Shown here: positions 7,661 to 15,895 of the stretch, piece by piece | How the letters are laid out: the number at the start of each line of letters is the position of its first letter | How positions within the stretch are numbered: position 1 is the stretch's first letter | Source: H111-94 sp034436045 | GTDB lineage: Bacteria > Chloroflexota > Ktedonobacteria > Ktedonobacterales > Ktedonobacteraceae | NCBI GenBank assembly: GCA_034436045.1 | Contig: DAOTVZ010000031.1 | Location: 1 to 49,159, forward strand | Direction: 5' to 3' | DNA length: 49,159 nucleotides | Notes under the pieces: model-generated | Told to the model about the DNA's origin: nothing | The model's database searches: none | The model's input: only the letters and a program-made list of their open reading frames with translations | Position numbers and translations under genes: made by a program

Positions 7661-8110
7661 ATGCCGGAGGCAACAGAACAGTTCAAACAGCAACTTCGTG
7701 AAGCATTTGAGTCTATCCAGGTTGGGCAGACCTTTACCTTTCGCCGTACCTTCACCGAGGGCGATGTAGCGCTGTTCTGTGGTGTCACTGGCGACTACAA
7801 TCCCTATCACATTGACTATCTCTTTTTACAAGAAAGCTGGTTCAAGCGCCCGATTATCCCCGGTCTGCTCACTGCCAGCATGGTGACGCATATCGGGGGC
7901 ATGATCGGTTTTCTCGCTACGGAGATGAATTTTCAGTTTCCTGTAGCTGTCTATGTTGGCGATACCATTACCTGCACCGTCACTATTACGGAGAGAGACG
8001 AGCAAAAACGTATTTTTCGAGCTAAAGCTGCCTTTGTCAATCAGGATGGCGTTGAGGTGATCTACTGCACTTTTGCCGGTTTCCCGTCTCATGTGCGTCT
8101 GGCCCGCTAG
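7661..8110 (+). CDS. MaoC-family (R)-specific enoyl-CoA hydratase
   Basis: A 149-residue single hot-dog protein. GDYNPYHID places the catalytic pair Asp45 and His50 five residues apart, as in PhaJ-type hydratases, followed by RPIIPGLLTASMV, which supplies the oxyanion-hole glycine. It hydrates trans-2-enoyl-CoA to 3-hydroxyacyl-CoA. It follows the ligase by 33 bases and precedes the MBL gene by 15, so the three are probably one transcript. The (R) specificity is inferred from the family. Confidence 0.87.
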   Translation: MPEATEQFKQQLREAFESIQVGQTFTFRRTFTEGDVALFCGVTGDYNPYHIDYLFLQESWFKRPIIPGLLTASMVTHIGGMIGFLATEMNFQFPVAVYVGDTITCTVTITERDEQKRIFRAKAAFVNQDGVEVIYCTFAGFPSHVRLAR

Positions 8111-8125
8111 CTAGAAGGTAGAGTA

Positions 8126-9136
8126 ATGGTTATGGCACACACAGGGACGATACTGTCGGCGTGGTTGCACTTTTTTAAACGGCCCTACCCCAGCGCCAAT
8201 ATGGTGCTTATTGGCGGTAAACATCCTATACTGGTGGATACCGGTTTCGGCAGTGATCTGGCGATAACGGAGCAGATGATACGTGAGAAGGGTGTAGCGC
8301 CTGAAAGGCTTTCATTGATTGTCAACACGCATTATCATGTTGATCACACGGGAGGCAATCATGGTTTGCAACAGCGGTATCGCGTGCCGATAGCGGCGCA
8401 TCGCTGGGAGGCCGTGCTGGTCAATCTACGCAATGCCGATGCCTGCAATGCCGAGTGGTTAGATCAGCCCATCGAACCATACGAGGTCAATTGGATGTTG
8501 AGCGAGGGCGATATACTGGATGCCGGTGATGGGCTGCTATTTGAGGTGTTGCACACGCCCGGCCACACGTTGGGGCATATCTCGCTCTACAATGCCGAAG
8601 CGCAGTGCCTGATTTGTGGTGATGTAGTGCATAGCGATGATGTGGCATGGCTTTGCACCTTCCGCGAGGGTGTGGGAGCCTTGCAGCGCATGCTAGAGAC
8701 ATTCGATAAGCTGACACGCTTGCCTCTGCGCGTAGCCTGCTCCGGTCATGGCCCGCTGATTGAGCAACCCTTAGCGGCCTTCGATGCTGCGCGCCGACGC
8801 TATGAAAAGTGGCTGCATGAGCCTGAGAAAGTTGGTTGGCACGCCTGCAAACGCATCTTTGCCTATGCGCTGATGCTGAAAGGGGGCATACCTGCCGATG
8901 AGGTTGCCCCATTTCTCTTGCAGCGCGGCTGGTTTCTCGATTATGCCCGCTACGTTTTTCGCACCGAACCCGCCGATTTTGTGCAACCTCTTCTGCAAGA
9001 GATGCTGCGCTCTGGTGCAGCCGGATGGCGAGATGGGTGCCTGGTCGCACTAACGCCCTTTACACCCGTGCCACCTGACTGGGCGTGCGACACTATGCGG
9101 CCCCGCTATTGGCCCATTGTGAAGGAGGAGGGTTAG
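8126..9136 (+). CDS. MBL-fold metallo-hydrolase
   Basis: A 336-residue protein with the metallo-beta-lactamase fold. The HxHxDH motif is at 69-74 (THYHVDHTGG), then HTPGHTLGHISLY, LICGDVVHSDD and SGHGPLIE give the remaining metal ligands of a two-metal centre. A C-terminal helical region of about 100 residues follows. It may act as a thioesterase or lactonase in the acyl-CoA pathway, by position only. It is not the creatininase-family peptidase MftE of mycofactocin clusters. Starts at 8126 or 8132 are both possible. Confidence 0.82.
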   Translation: MVMAHTGTILSAWLHFFKRPYPSANMVLIGGKHPILVDTGFGSDLAITEQMIREKGVAPERLSLIVNTHYHVDHTGGNHGLQQRYRVPIAAHRWEAVLVNLRNADACNAEWLDQPIEPYEVNWMLSEGDILDAGDGLLFEVLHTPGHTLGHISLYNAEAQCLICGDVVHSDDVAWLCTFREGVGALQRMLETFDKLTRLPLRVACSGHGPLIEQPLAAFDAARRRYEKWLHEPEKVGWHACKRIFAYALMLKGGIPADEVAPFLLQRGWFLDYARYVFRTEPADFVQPLLQEMLRSGAAGWRDGCLVALTPFTPVPPDWACDTMRPRYWPIVKEEG

Positions 9137-9355
9137 AGTTGTTCCTATTCTTGCATGCAAGGAAACATCCGCTGGGTAAAAGAAGGGCTATCATAGTAGC
9201 GAAGCCTGTGAGTAATAGAATATACTTTGGACAATATGTTGTTGACATCATGTGGCTCCTTCATTGACCTATTGATCGCCGTTATCTTACAGACGATGTA
9301 ATCAGTTTGTGTATTCCTTAATGTGGACTACCCTGTTATATAAGGGAGGAGCTGG

Positions 9356-10369
9356 ATGATGGCTCGCTCAAGTAGATACCTCAATCTGTTGCTTCTTTCG
9401 CTCTGGTGCCTTATCATATTGGTTACATCCTGTGCTGCTCCTACTGTTATCCCTGGGGTAAAGTCTACTATTCGCATTGATAATCTACTGTATACCTATT
9501 ACGGTCATAATAATGCCGTGACAGCGGTGGCCTGGTCGCCGGATGGCAAGGAGATTGCTTCGGCCAGCTATGACAAAACGGTGCAGATTCTGGATGCTGC
9601 GAGCGGGCGACATCTCCTGACCTATCGTGGGCATACGAACTGGGTGACGGCGGTGGTCTGGTCGCCCAATGGACAATACCTGGCTTCGGCCAGTTTTGAT
9701 AAGACAGTACAGGTATGGAATGCCAGCACGGGTCAACGTTTGTTGACCTATCGTGGGCATGATAAGGCCGTGATGGCAGTAGCCTGGTCGCCGGACGGCA
9801 AGGAGATTGCTTCGGCCGGCTACGATGGGACGGTGCAGGTATGGAATGCCAGCACGGGTCAACGCCTGCTGACCTATCGTGGGCACTCTGATTGGGTGAC
9901 GGCGGTGGCCTGGTCGCCCGATGGTAAAGAGATTGCCTCTGCCGGTCTTGATACTACTGCGCAAGTGTGGAATGCCAGTACTGGCAAGATGCTGGTGATA
10001 TATAGAAGCCACGTTGGTCAGGTAACATCGATAGCCTGGTCGCCCGATGGCAAGGAAATTGCCTCGGTCGGGTTTGATAGGACAGTGCAGGTATGGAACG
10101 CCAGCACAGGGCGGTCTTTCTGGATTTACTGTTGCCATGATTGGGTGAATGGTATTGCCTGGTCGCCTGATGGCGCGTATATAGCCTCTGCCAACACGAA
10201 TACCACCGTGCAGATATGGAACAGCGTGACAGGCAAACCCACCTTAACATATCCTGATCATGGCCGCGAGGTGCTGTCGGTATCCTGGTCGCCTGACGGC
10301 ACGCGCCTCGTTTCAGGTGATGATGACGGGTTAGTGCGTATCTGGCAAGTGCCAGTGTCCACGGAATAG
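9356..10369 (+). CDS. WD40-repeat lipoprotein, seven-bladed propeller
   Basis: 337 residues starting with a lipoprotein signal (hydrophobic core, VTSC lipobox near residue 26), so it should be anchored outside the membrane. Seven WD40 units follow with a period of about 42 residues; each has a GH or SH, WSPDG and VWNAST-type blade end, enough for one closed propeller. Units 2-5 are very similar in DNA, a sign of recent internal duplication or gene conversion. GGGAGGA is 5-8 bases before the tandem ATGs. The partner is unknown; such proteins are scaffolds. It interrupts the run of fatty-acid genes and need not be related to it. Confidence 0.87.
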   Translation: MMARSSRYLNLLLLSLWCLIILVTSCAAPTVIPGVKSTIRIDNLLYTYYGHNNAVTAVAWSPDGKEIASASYDKTVQILDAASGRHLLTYRGHTNWVTAVVWSPNGQYLASASFDKTVQVWNASTGQRLLTYRGHDKAVMAVAWSPDGKEIASAGYDGTVQVWNASTGQRLLTYRGHSDWVTAVAWSPDGKEIASAGLDTTAQVWNASTGKMLVIYRSHVGQVTSIAWSPDGKEIASVGFDRTVQVWNASTGRSFWIYCCHDWVNGIAWSPDGAYIASANTNTTVQIWNSVTGKPTLTYPDHGREVLSVSWSPDGTRLVSGDDDGLVRIWQVPVSTE

Positions 10370-10377
10370 GTCAGATG

Positions 10378-10386
10378 TGCTATAAT
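10378..10386 (+). promoter_or_regulatory. Extended -10 promoter of the Uma2 gene
   Basis: TGC followed directly by TATAAT forms an extended -10 element about 75 bases upstream of the ATG at 10462. No good -35 box is seen, which is usual for extended -10 promoters. Confidence 0.45.
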
Positions 10387-10461
10387 GGCGATAATGAACT
10401 CCTTCGGGTTAGCTAGCGAGCCATCCTGATAGATTGAAAATATGGAAAGGTACAAACTCTT

Positions 10462-11025
10462 ATGAAAACGCTTCGCTGGACATCGCATGATCTGGAATCG
10501 CTTCCTGACCCACTTGACGGAAGACGCTATGAGATTATTGACGGAGATCTTTATATGTCCAAGCAGCCCCATTGGGAACATCAGCTCGTATGTGGTGAGA
10601 TCTTTGCCGCCTTGCATGATTGGAGCCGTCAGACAGGGGCGGGTAGAGCTAATTTTGCTCCAGGGGTAATTTTTGCTGACGACGATGATGTGGTTCCTGA
10701 TGTAGTGTGGATTAGCAAACAGCGACTTGCAACAGCACTGTATGAAGATGGAAAGCTGCATAAGTCTCCTGAATTAGTGATAGAGGTGCTGTCTCCTGGT
10801 TCCGCTAATGAACGGCGGGATCGTGATTTCAAACTCAAGCTCTACTCACGACGCGGTGCGGATGAGTACTGGATCATCGATTGGTTGCAACGCTGTGTCG
10901 AAGTGTACCGACGTGAGAATGCTGTTTTGCTGCTGCACAGCACTCTTTATGCCAATGATGTGCTGCAATCTCCGTTATTGCCTGGGTTTCGTTGTCAGGT
11001 CGGACAACTTTTTACGAATATGTAG
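10462..11025 (+). CDS. Uma2 family putative endonuclease
   Basis: A 187-residue protein of the Uma2 (DUF820) family, a PD-(D/E)xK nuclease fold abundant in cyanobacteria and Chloroflexota. Visible features are YEIIDGDLY near the N-terminus, VVPDVVWIS with the acidic Asp, ELVIEVLSPGS with the Glu, and KLKLYSRRGADEYWIID. These genes often sit as single mobile or orphan units. It lies next to the WD40 gene with its own promoter. DNA cleavage has rarely been shown for the family. Confidence 0.87.
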   Translation: MKTLRWTSHDLESLPDPLDGRRYEIIDGDLYMSKQPHWEHQLVCGEIFAALHDWSRQTGAGRANFAPGVIFADDDDVVPDVVWISKQRLATALYEDGKLHKSPELVIEVLSPGSANERRDRDFKLKLYSRRGADEYWIIDWLQRCVEVYRRENAVLLLHSTLYANDVLQSPLLPGFRCQVGQLFTNM

Positions 11026-11229
11026 CGACCAATGGTTCAGCATGTGATACAATACTAAATACATAGCATTGTCCTTCTATTGCCACTGAGCTATCGCACA
11101 GCAAGGATTGCACTGGAGAAGAGGTGTCGCTGTTGACTACTCTGAAAATTTGTAAACATGCCTGCTGTGCTTTTTTTATTTGCACTGTTGAAACAATCGT
11201 ACAGCTAGTAGCGAAAGGATAGGAGTTGC

Positions 11230-12327
11230 ATGCCCAGTTTTGCTCCAACGGAAGAACAAGAGGAGATTCGCCGTCTGGCCTATAGTCTTGCCAGCGAGCA
11301 GTTGCGTCCGCAGGGACGAGCTGCCGAGAAAAGTGGTGATATCCCCCCGTCTTTACTGCAAACTATTGCCCAGACCGGCCTGACCACGCCTTTTCCCGAA
11401 GCCTATGGCGGCTCAGGCAACCTCGAAGCTGTAACTTATGCCTTGATTGCTGAGGAACTGGCCTTCGGTGATGGCGCGCTGGCGCTCAACATGTTGTCGT
11501 CAATGATGGCTCCGGTGACGGTGGTGCTGGCCGGTTCGCAGCAGCAGCAGGAAATGTACCTGCCCCCATTTTGTGCTGAGAAAACGGCGGCGACCCGGCG
11601 TGGGAGTTTCGCTTTTGCTGAGCGTACCGGTGGCTATACCCTGGCCGAGATCAGCGCAACCGTGCGTAAGGAGGGGGAGAAGTGGATTTTGAACGGCACC
11701 AAGCGCGATGTCATTCATGGGGGGAATGCCGACCTGCGCGTTGGGCTGTTCCGCCTGGAGGGGAGCAGTGGTGGTGAGGGATTATGTGCTGTGGTGTTGC
11801 CAGCGCAGGCAGAGGGCATGAGCATGAGCAGCGACACACAGAAATTGGGACTGATAGCGGCACCGAGCGTGGGCTATCGTTTTGAGAACGTTGCCATACC
11901 GACCGATGCTATGCTGGGTGAACCTGGGAGCGCGGGCGTGCGTCGCGCGGCAGCCTTTTATAATATCTTGCGGGCGGGTGTGGCCTGTGGGATGGCGCGT
12001 GCGGGACTGGACTATGCAAGCAACTATGCGCGTGAACGTTATGCCTTTGGACGGCCTATCGTCTCCTATCAGGGTATCGCCTTTATATTGGCGGAGATGG
12101 CGATGAAGCTGGATGCAGCACGCCTGTTGCTCTGGTACGCCGCCACGCTCTGGGATAACGGCGCGGCTGATGAAGAGTTAAGCAAGGCGGCAGAGGCTGC
12201 GCAGTATCAAGCACTCAAGATGAGCAAATCGACGACGCTTGATGCGATACAGGTGATGGGGGGAGCTGGCTTTATCCAGGACCATCCTGTTGAAATGTGG
12301 GCGCGTAACGCAGCAGCAATGGAGTAA
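11230..12327 (+). CDS. Acyl-CoA dehydrogenase-like subunit lacking the catalytic C-terminus
   Basis: A 365-residue acyl-CoA dehydrogenase-fold protein with an N-terminal helical domain, a middle beta domain and VMGGAGFIQDHPVEMWARNAAAM at the end. It stops there, about 25-30 residues short of the usual end, and so lacks the YEGT/FEGT segment that carries the catalytic Glu. The next acyl-CoA dehydrogenase starts 6 bases later and has that Glu. This resembles heteromeric enzymes of mycobacteria (FadE/ChsE pairs) in which one subunit is non-catalytic. A late nonsense mutation is an alternative, but the tight spacing argues for a functional pair. Confidence 0.8.
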   Translation: MPSFAPTEEQEEIRRLAYSLASEQLRPQGRAAEKSGDIPPSLLQTIAQTGLTTPFPEAYGGSGNLEAVTYALIAEELAFGDGALALNMLSSMMAPVTVVLAGSQQQQEMYLPPFCAEKTAATRRGSFAFAERTGGYTLAEISATVRKEGEKWILNGTKRDVIHGGNADLRVGLFRLEGSSGGEGLCAVVLPAQAEGMSMSSDTQKLGLIAAPSVGYRFENVAIPTDAMLGEPGSAGVRRAAAFYNILRAGVACGMARAGLDYASNYARERYAFGRPIVSYQGIAFILAEMAMKLDAARLLLWYAATLWDNGAADEELSKAAEAAQYQALKMSKSTTLDAIQVMGGAGFIQDHPVEMWARNAAAME

Positions 12328-12333
12328 AGCACG

Positions 12334-13512
12334 ATGATAAACTTCACACTCAGCAAGGCACAGCAGGATTTTCGCGCTTATGCGCATCAGGTAGCGCTGG
12401 AGGAGATGCGTCCGATTGCGCTGGAATGTGATCGCAGCGAGAAGATACCGGAGTCGTTCTTCTGGAATATGCAGAAGCGCTTCTGGGCCGGTTCGTCGGG
12501 CCAGGCGCGTATGCAGTCTGGTGAAGAGCGGCAGGAGAATATCCTTTCGATCATCTCGCAGGAGGAGATGGCCTGGGGCGATGCCGCGCTCTCGACCGCC
12601 ATTCCGGGGCCGGGGCTGGCCGCGCCACCTATTCTTTCGCAAGGCACACCTGAGCAGCAGGCAAAATTTCTGAGCATCTACATGGATGGTCAATTGCATT
12701 GGGGCGCGCTGGCGCTGACCGAACCGGGGATTGGTTCAGATGTATCGGGCATTGCCACGACCGCCGTGCTGGATGGCGATGAGTGGGTCATTAACGGCCA
12801 TAAGCACTACATCACGAATGGAGCGCGTGCCGATCTGATCATCGTCTTTGCTACGGTAGACAAAAGCCTGGGGCGTGAGGGTATTCGTCCATTTGTGGTG
12901 CCAAAGGGTACACCGGGTTTGATTGTGGGGCGTATCGAGGAGAAGATGGGCTTACGTGCATCGCAGACGGCGGAACTCATCTTTGAAAATTGTCGTATTC
13001 CAAAAGAGAACCTGTTGCCGGGCCGCGAGCGCAGCGAGAAGGCCGGTTTCAAAGCAGCGATGGGCACGCTCGATGCGACGCGCCCCATGGTGGGGGCGCT
13101 GGCGGTTGGCATCGCACGCGCGGCACATGAAACCACCTGTCAGTGGGTCAAAGAAGAGTTGCCAGCGGGCTATCCGGCGCATAAGCGGCGCGAGATCGAG
13201 GATGAGTTGGATGAACTCGGTCAGGAGATACAGATGGCACGCTTTTTAGTCTGGCGCGCGGCCTGGATGGCTGACAGGCGCATGCCGAACTCGAAAGAGG
13301 CTTCGATGAGCAAAGCCTACGCGGGTGCGCTGGTCATGAAGGTCACTGCGGCGGGTGTGCGCATTAGTGCGCCGGGGGAAGATAGCGAGGCGAAGCAGTT
13401 CCTGCACAAGTGGTTCCGTGATGCGAAGGTCTTCGATATTTTTGAGGGCACAGCACAGATTCAGAGACTCGTGATCGCGCGTCGCATGTTCCCCGGTATC
13501 GATATCCCCTAA
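12334..13512 (+). CDS. Acyl-CoA dehydrogenase, catalytic subunit
   Basis: A 392-residue flavoprotein that would introduce the 2,3 double bond into acyl-CoA. Clear elements are ALTEPGIGSDVSG (flavin/substrate loop), the GLRASQTAELIFENCRIP region and the C-terminal WFRDAKVFDIFEGTAQIQRLVIAR. The Glu of FEGT is the expected catalytic base. It begins 6 bases after a sister subunit that lacks this part. The substrate is not evident. Together with the ligase and hydratase it would supply beta-oxidation steps. Confidence 0.88.
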   Translation: MINFTLSKAQQDFRAYAHQVALEEMRPIALECDRSEKIPESFFWNMQKRFWAGSSGQARMQSGEERQENILSIISQEEMAWGDAALSTAIPGPGLAAPPILSQGTPEQQAKFLSIYMDGQLHWGALALTEPGIGSDVSGIATTAVLDGDEWVINGHKHYITNGARADLIIVFATVDKSLGREGIRPFVVPKGTPGLIVGRIEEKMGLRASQTAELIFENCRIPKENLLPGRERSEKAGFKAAMGTLDATRPMVGALAVGIARAAHETTCQWVKEELPAGYPAHKRREIEDELDELGQEIQMARFLVWRAAWMADRRMPNSKEASMSKAYAGALVMKVTAAGVRISAPGEDSEAKQFLHKWFRDAKVFDIFEGTAQIQRLVIARRMFPGIDIP

Positions 13513-13547
13513 ACATTGCCGCAGAATCTGATATCAGCGAGAATAGA

Positions 13548-13582
13548 TGCGGAAAGCCGTCGCCCTGCAACGGCTTTCCGCA
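13548..13582. terminator. Hairpin between convergent genes, possible bidirectional terminator
   Basis: A 13-base perfect stem, TGCGGAAAGCCGT (13548-13560) with ACGGCTTTCCGCA (13570-13582), encloses a 9-base loop. It separates the acyl-CoA dehydrogenase stop and the minus-strand small-gene stop. A T6 run on the plus strand is about 25 bases away rather than adjacent, so termination efficiency is uncertain. Confidence 0.55.
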
Positions 13583-13604
13583 CCGGAAACACCCCTTGAT
13601 GCGG

Positions 13605-13799
13605 CTATTTTTTGATGGGCTGCTTGGGAACGGGTACCTCCATCTCGTCATCGTCTTCGATGTCGAGCAGGTCTTCCTCCTCTTCCAACATCTGCTGAGT
13701 GAGCCATGTGCGCTTGTTTGCGCGTTTGCGCTCGATGACCTCATGCTTGAGGTAATCGCGTTTCGCGTCGGCCCGCTTATCACGCAGTTTGCCTCTCAT
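13605..13799 (-). CDS. Small charged protein, 64 residues
   Basis: Unknown function. A basic N-terminal half (MRGKLRDKRADAKRDYLKH) is followed by an acidic run, EEEEDLLDIEDDDEMEVP, and a PKQPIKK end. It looks largely helical or disordered. AGGAGGTGAT, a full anti-SD match, lies about 6 bases before the ATG, and that ATG overlaps the stop of the 52-residue upstream frame as ATGA. Both facts argue strongly that it is translated. A nucleic-acid or protein-binding adaptor is possible, but nothing in the sequence decides. Confidence 0.75.
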   Translation of the reverse strand: MRGKLRDKRADAKRDYLKHEVIERKRANKRTWLTQQMLEEEEDLLDIEDDDEMEVPVPKQPIKK

Positions 13800-13954
13800 G
13801 CTATCACCTCCTCTCCGTTGAGGTTGAGGTATGTCGTCATCCGCACGTCAGCAGGTAAAAACAGCAGGTTATGCACAAATGCACACCCTTTCTTGTCCGG
13901 TGACAGATGAACGATCATCGTTTGAGTGAATGGTAACTTGTAGAGATTGCTCAC
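13796..13954 (-). CDS. Small protein, 52 residues, coupled to the 64-residue gene
   Basis: The frame starts at GTG 13954 with AGAAGG about 8 bases upstream and ends at TGA 13796-13798, giving a 4-base ATGA overlap with the next gene. Inside is a compact sequence with MIVHLSPDKKGCAFVHNLL and LPADVRMTTYLNLNGEEVIA, which reads like a small beta-rich domain. The last codons contain the next gene's ribosome-binding site. An internal ATG (codon 13) is an alternative start. I do not recognise a family. It lies downstream of a strong promoter (14267-14295). Confidence 0.6.
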   Translation of the reverse strand: MSNLYKLPFTQTMIVHLSPDKKGCAFVHNLLFLPADVRMTTYLNLNGEEVIA

Positions 13955-14126
13955 ACACGTCCTTCTGCTATCTCTTCTCCGTAGGAAGTATGCGCCACAA
14001 ATGTATATTGAGATGAGGAATGTGCATCATATCGTGAGGAATGAGCAGGACAGGAACATTTCCTCGGCCTGGCAGACTTCTGGACTGGGAATGCAGTCAC
14101 AGCTAGCTGTTGGGAGGGTATCCCGT

Positions 14127-14195
14127 TTACGCTCTGGTGTTGCTGAACAGGTGAGTTCTGCCCTTTTCGCCACGATAGCGCTGTATATCTTGCAT
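14127..14195 (-). CDS. Possible 22-residue leader peptide
   Basis: ATG at 14195 is preceded by AAAGGAGGTGAG with good spacing, and TAA is at 14127-14129. The peptide starts MQDIQRYRGEKG. It lies about 65 bases after the predicted start of the minus-strand promoter and before the two coupled small genes. It could be a leader peptide or a stand-alone microprotein. The length is too short for a statistical call; the evidence is the strong ribosome-binding site. Confidence 0.4.
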   Translation of the reverse strand: MQDIQRYRGEKGRTHLFSNTRA

Positions 14196-14266
14196 AGAAC
14201 TCACCTCCTTTGGATATCTGTGTCATCTTGTTCGCCACAAACTACTCAAAGATAAATCTGGTAATG

Positions 14267-14295
14267 AGTGTACTCACAGTTATTCTAAATGTCAA
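14267..14295 (-). promoter_or_regulatory. Strong promoter of the small-protein operon
   Basis: On the minus strand TTGACA (14290-14295) and TACACT (14267-14272) are exactly 17 bases apart. Predicted start is near 14260. The stretch 14296-14536 between it and ogt holds nothing else I can support. Confidence 0.65.
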
Positions 14296-14536
14296 GCTCT
14301 TTTAGGGTCAATCTTGCGACCTGATTGGTTGAGTACCGTGACTGTGAGATTTGAGAGGTGGACATGGCCTCTAAGATATATACGCTGCACACTAAAAAAA
14401 TCTCTCACATGATGAATGGGTACTTTGCCTCGCGCTTGCCCTGGCTCTAAATCGCGTTGGTCTTGTAGAAAGCAGGCAGAGCATGGTACACTGGCAGGTA
14501 TCGAACAAATGCACTAGTTTTGCGAGGGAAATAAAA

Positions 14537-15097
14537 ATGCTGGCAAATGTTGGAACAAAGATGATCAGCGCACAGACGATATACTGGACGAGCGTGCCAT
14601 CGGCTATCGGCGAGTGTGTGTTGATGGCAACAGAACGCGGTCTCTGCTGGCTTGGCACGCCGGGCACGCCACGTACACACGGCGAACAGTGGGTGCGCAA
14701 AATATATCCTGATGCATGCGTAACAAATTCAACTCATGCAGTGTTACAGCAAGCAGCGCAGGAACTGGAACGTTATTTTGCAGGCGAACATATCGCGTTT
14801 ACCTGCCCGCTCGACCTGCATGGAACGCCGTTCCAACGTGCTGTCTGGCAAGCTTTGTGTACTATTCCCTATGGAGAGACATGCAGCTATGCCGATATTG
14901 CGCGTATGATAGGACGCCCAACCGCCTGTCGCGCTGTCGGGGCCGCCAATGGTGCCAATCCGGTCGCAATCATCGTCCCATGTCACCGTGTAATCGGCAG
15001 CAGCGGCGACCTCACTGGCTATGGTGGTGGCCTGGACACGAAAGCCTGGCTCTTGCAGTTAGAGGGCATCACGCCTTATGCACATCAACGTAGGTGA
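14537..15097 (+). CDS. ogt: Methylated-DNA--protein-cysteine methyltransferase
   Basis: A suicide repair protein that removes methyl or alkyl groups from O6-alkylguanine. The active-site motif IVPCHRVIG places the acceptor Cys at 149; upstream GTPFQRAVWQAL, PYGETCSYADIA and GAANGANP are the usual helix-turn-helix and Asn-hinge elements. From ATG 14537 it has 186 residues. ATG 14561 is another reasonable start and 14483 looks too early. Its last 29 bases overlap the convergent comB gene. Confidence 0.9.
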   Translation: MLANVGTKMISAQTIYWTSVPSAIGECVLMATERGLCWLGTPGTPRTHGEQWVRKIYPDACVTNSTHAVLQQAAQELERYFAGEHIAFTCPLDLHGTPFQRAVWQALCTIPYGETCSYADIARMIGRPTACRAVGAANGANPVAIIVPCHRVIGSSGDLTGYGGGLDTKAWLLQLEGITPYAHQRR

Positions 15098-15782
15098 TGT
15101 CTTGCCATTGTTGATGTTGCCCGATCATGGCGAAGTCAAAGCGGTTGACATCCAGCACGGCGGCGATGTCGCCTGCCGGAAAATCGGGGTCGTCGCGTTC
15201 CCATAGTGCGAAGCGGTCGCTGGCGCGTAGGGCGGGGATGCGCTGTGCCAGAATGGTTTGGGCTTCGTCGTTGTGGCCTTGCAGTAGTGCCTCAATGTAG
15301 TCCGCACAGAGAGTATCTTCGTCGCCGTAGGCAAAGTCGCTGCTCTCGCCTGTTGGGAATGTTGTGATGATGCCCTTTCCGGCCTCGGCCAGTTTAAGCG
15401 CATAGCGCGCGGTAGCGGCGGCGTTGGTGAGTGCGCAGAGCAGGACGATATCCGCATTGCTGGCGCTGACCGCCCCCTGTGTGCCCGCGCCGGTGCGCTG
15501 AATCAAGCGTCGCCCGCGCAAGTTGGCGCGCTGGATCATCACCGGCGAATTATTCAAATCAAAACCGGGGATCAGGCGTCCGCCGACCTCGCCCGCGAGC
15601 AGAGCTTCCGGGTCGCGCTGGCGCAGCGCTTGTGCCTCTTCTACTTCTCGTACCAACCAGAGGCCGCGTGCGCCGCCCGCGAAGGCGTAGCCCGCGACCG
15701 TGAAGGCACGAATCACGTCAATAACAATAGCGACGCCACGAGCTTGTGTGGCCGTGGCGCGGTTTACTCGTACTAGTTGCAT
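15069..15782 (-). CDS. comB: 2-phosphosulfolactate phosphatase family protein (ComB-like)
   Basis: 237 residues matching the ComB family: VIDVIRAFTVAGYAFAGGA near the N-terminus, LAGEVGGRLIPGFDLNNSP, TGAGTQGAV and a C-terminal DVNRFDFAM. ComB removes phosphate from 2-phosphosulfolactate in coenzyme M synthesis in archaea. Bacterial homologues are common and often have no known role. No other coenzyme M gene is seen here. The gene overlaps ogt tail to tail by 29 bases. Confidence 0.82.
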   Translation of the reverse strand: MQLVRVNRATATQARGVAIVIDVIRAFTVAGYAFAGGARGLWLVREVEEAQALRQRDPEALLAGEVGGRLIPGFDLNNSPVMIQRANLRGRRLIQRTGAGTQGAVSASNADIVLLCALTNAAATARYALKLAEAGKGIITTFPTGESSDFAYGDEDTLCADYIEALLQGHNDEAQTILAQRIPALRASDRFALWERDDPDFPAGDIAAVLDVNRFDFAMIGQHQQWQDITYVDVHKA

Positions 15783-15895
15783 AAGATCAGTGTATACCTT
15801 AGTATTTGTTGATGTCTGAGAGCCGTTGGCCTGATATTGAGAGGGAATGACACTATATGCAGTGGCATCCCTCGTGGATGCTATGAGCGTGGATA

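Noticed and set aside
8126..9136. MBL-fold protein as the mycofactocin peptidase MftE
   Set aside because: MftE belongs to the creatininase family. The HxHxDH motif here is that of metallo-beta-lactamases.
11230..12327. Frameshift joining the two acyl-CoA dehydrogenase genes
   Set aside because: The second gene has its own complete N-terminal domain, so the two are separate proteins rather than one broken gene.
14099..14110. ACAGCTAGCTGT perfect palindrome
   Set aside because: Twelve-base palindromes are expected by chance at this window length, and it does not sit on a promoter.
13947..14255. Longer frames on both strands in the 13.9-14.3 kb gap
   Set aside because: They have no ribosome-binding sites and biased, improbable sequence. 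The short minus-strand frames with strong sites explain the region better.
14821..14833. GGAACGCCGTTCC as a LexA site
   Set aside because: It lies deep inside the ogt coding sequence and has a 3-base, not 4-base, centre.
15865..15881. GCATCC/GGATGC hairpin as terminator after the small membrane protein gene
   Set aside because: The stem has only six pairs and no T-run on either strand.
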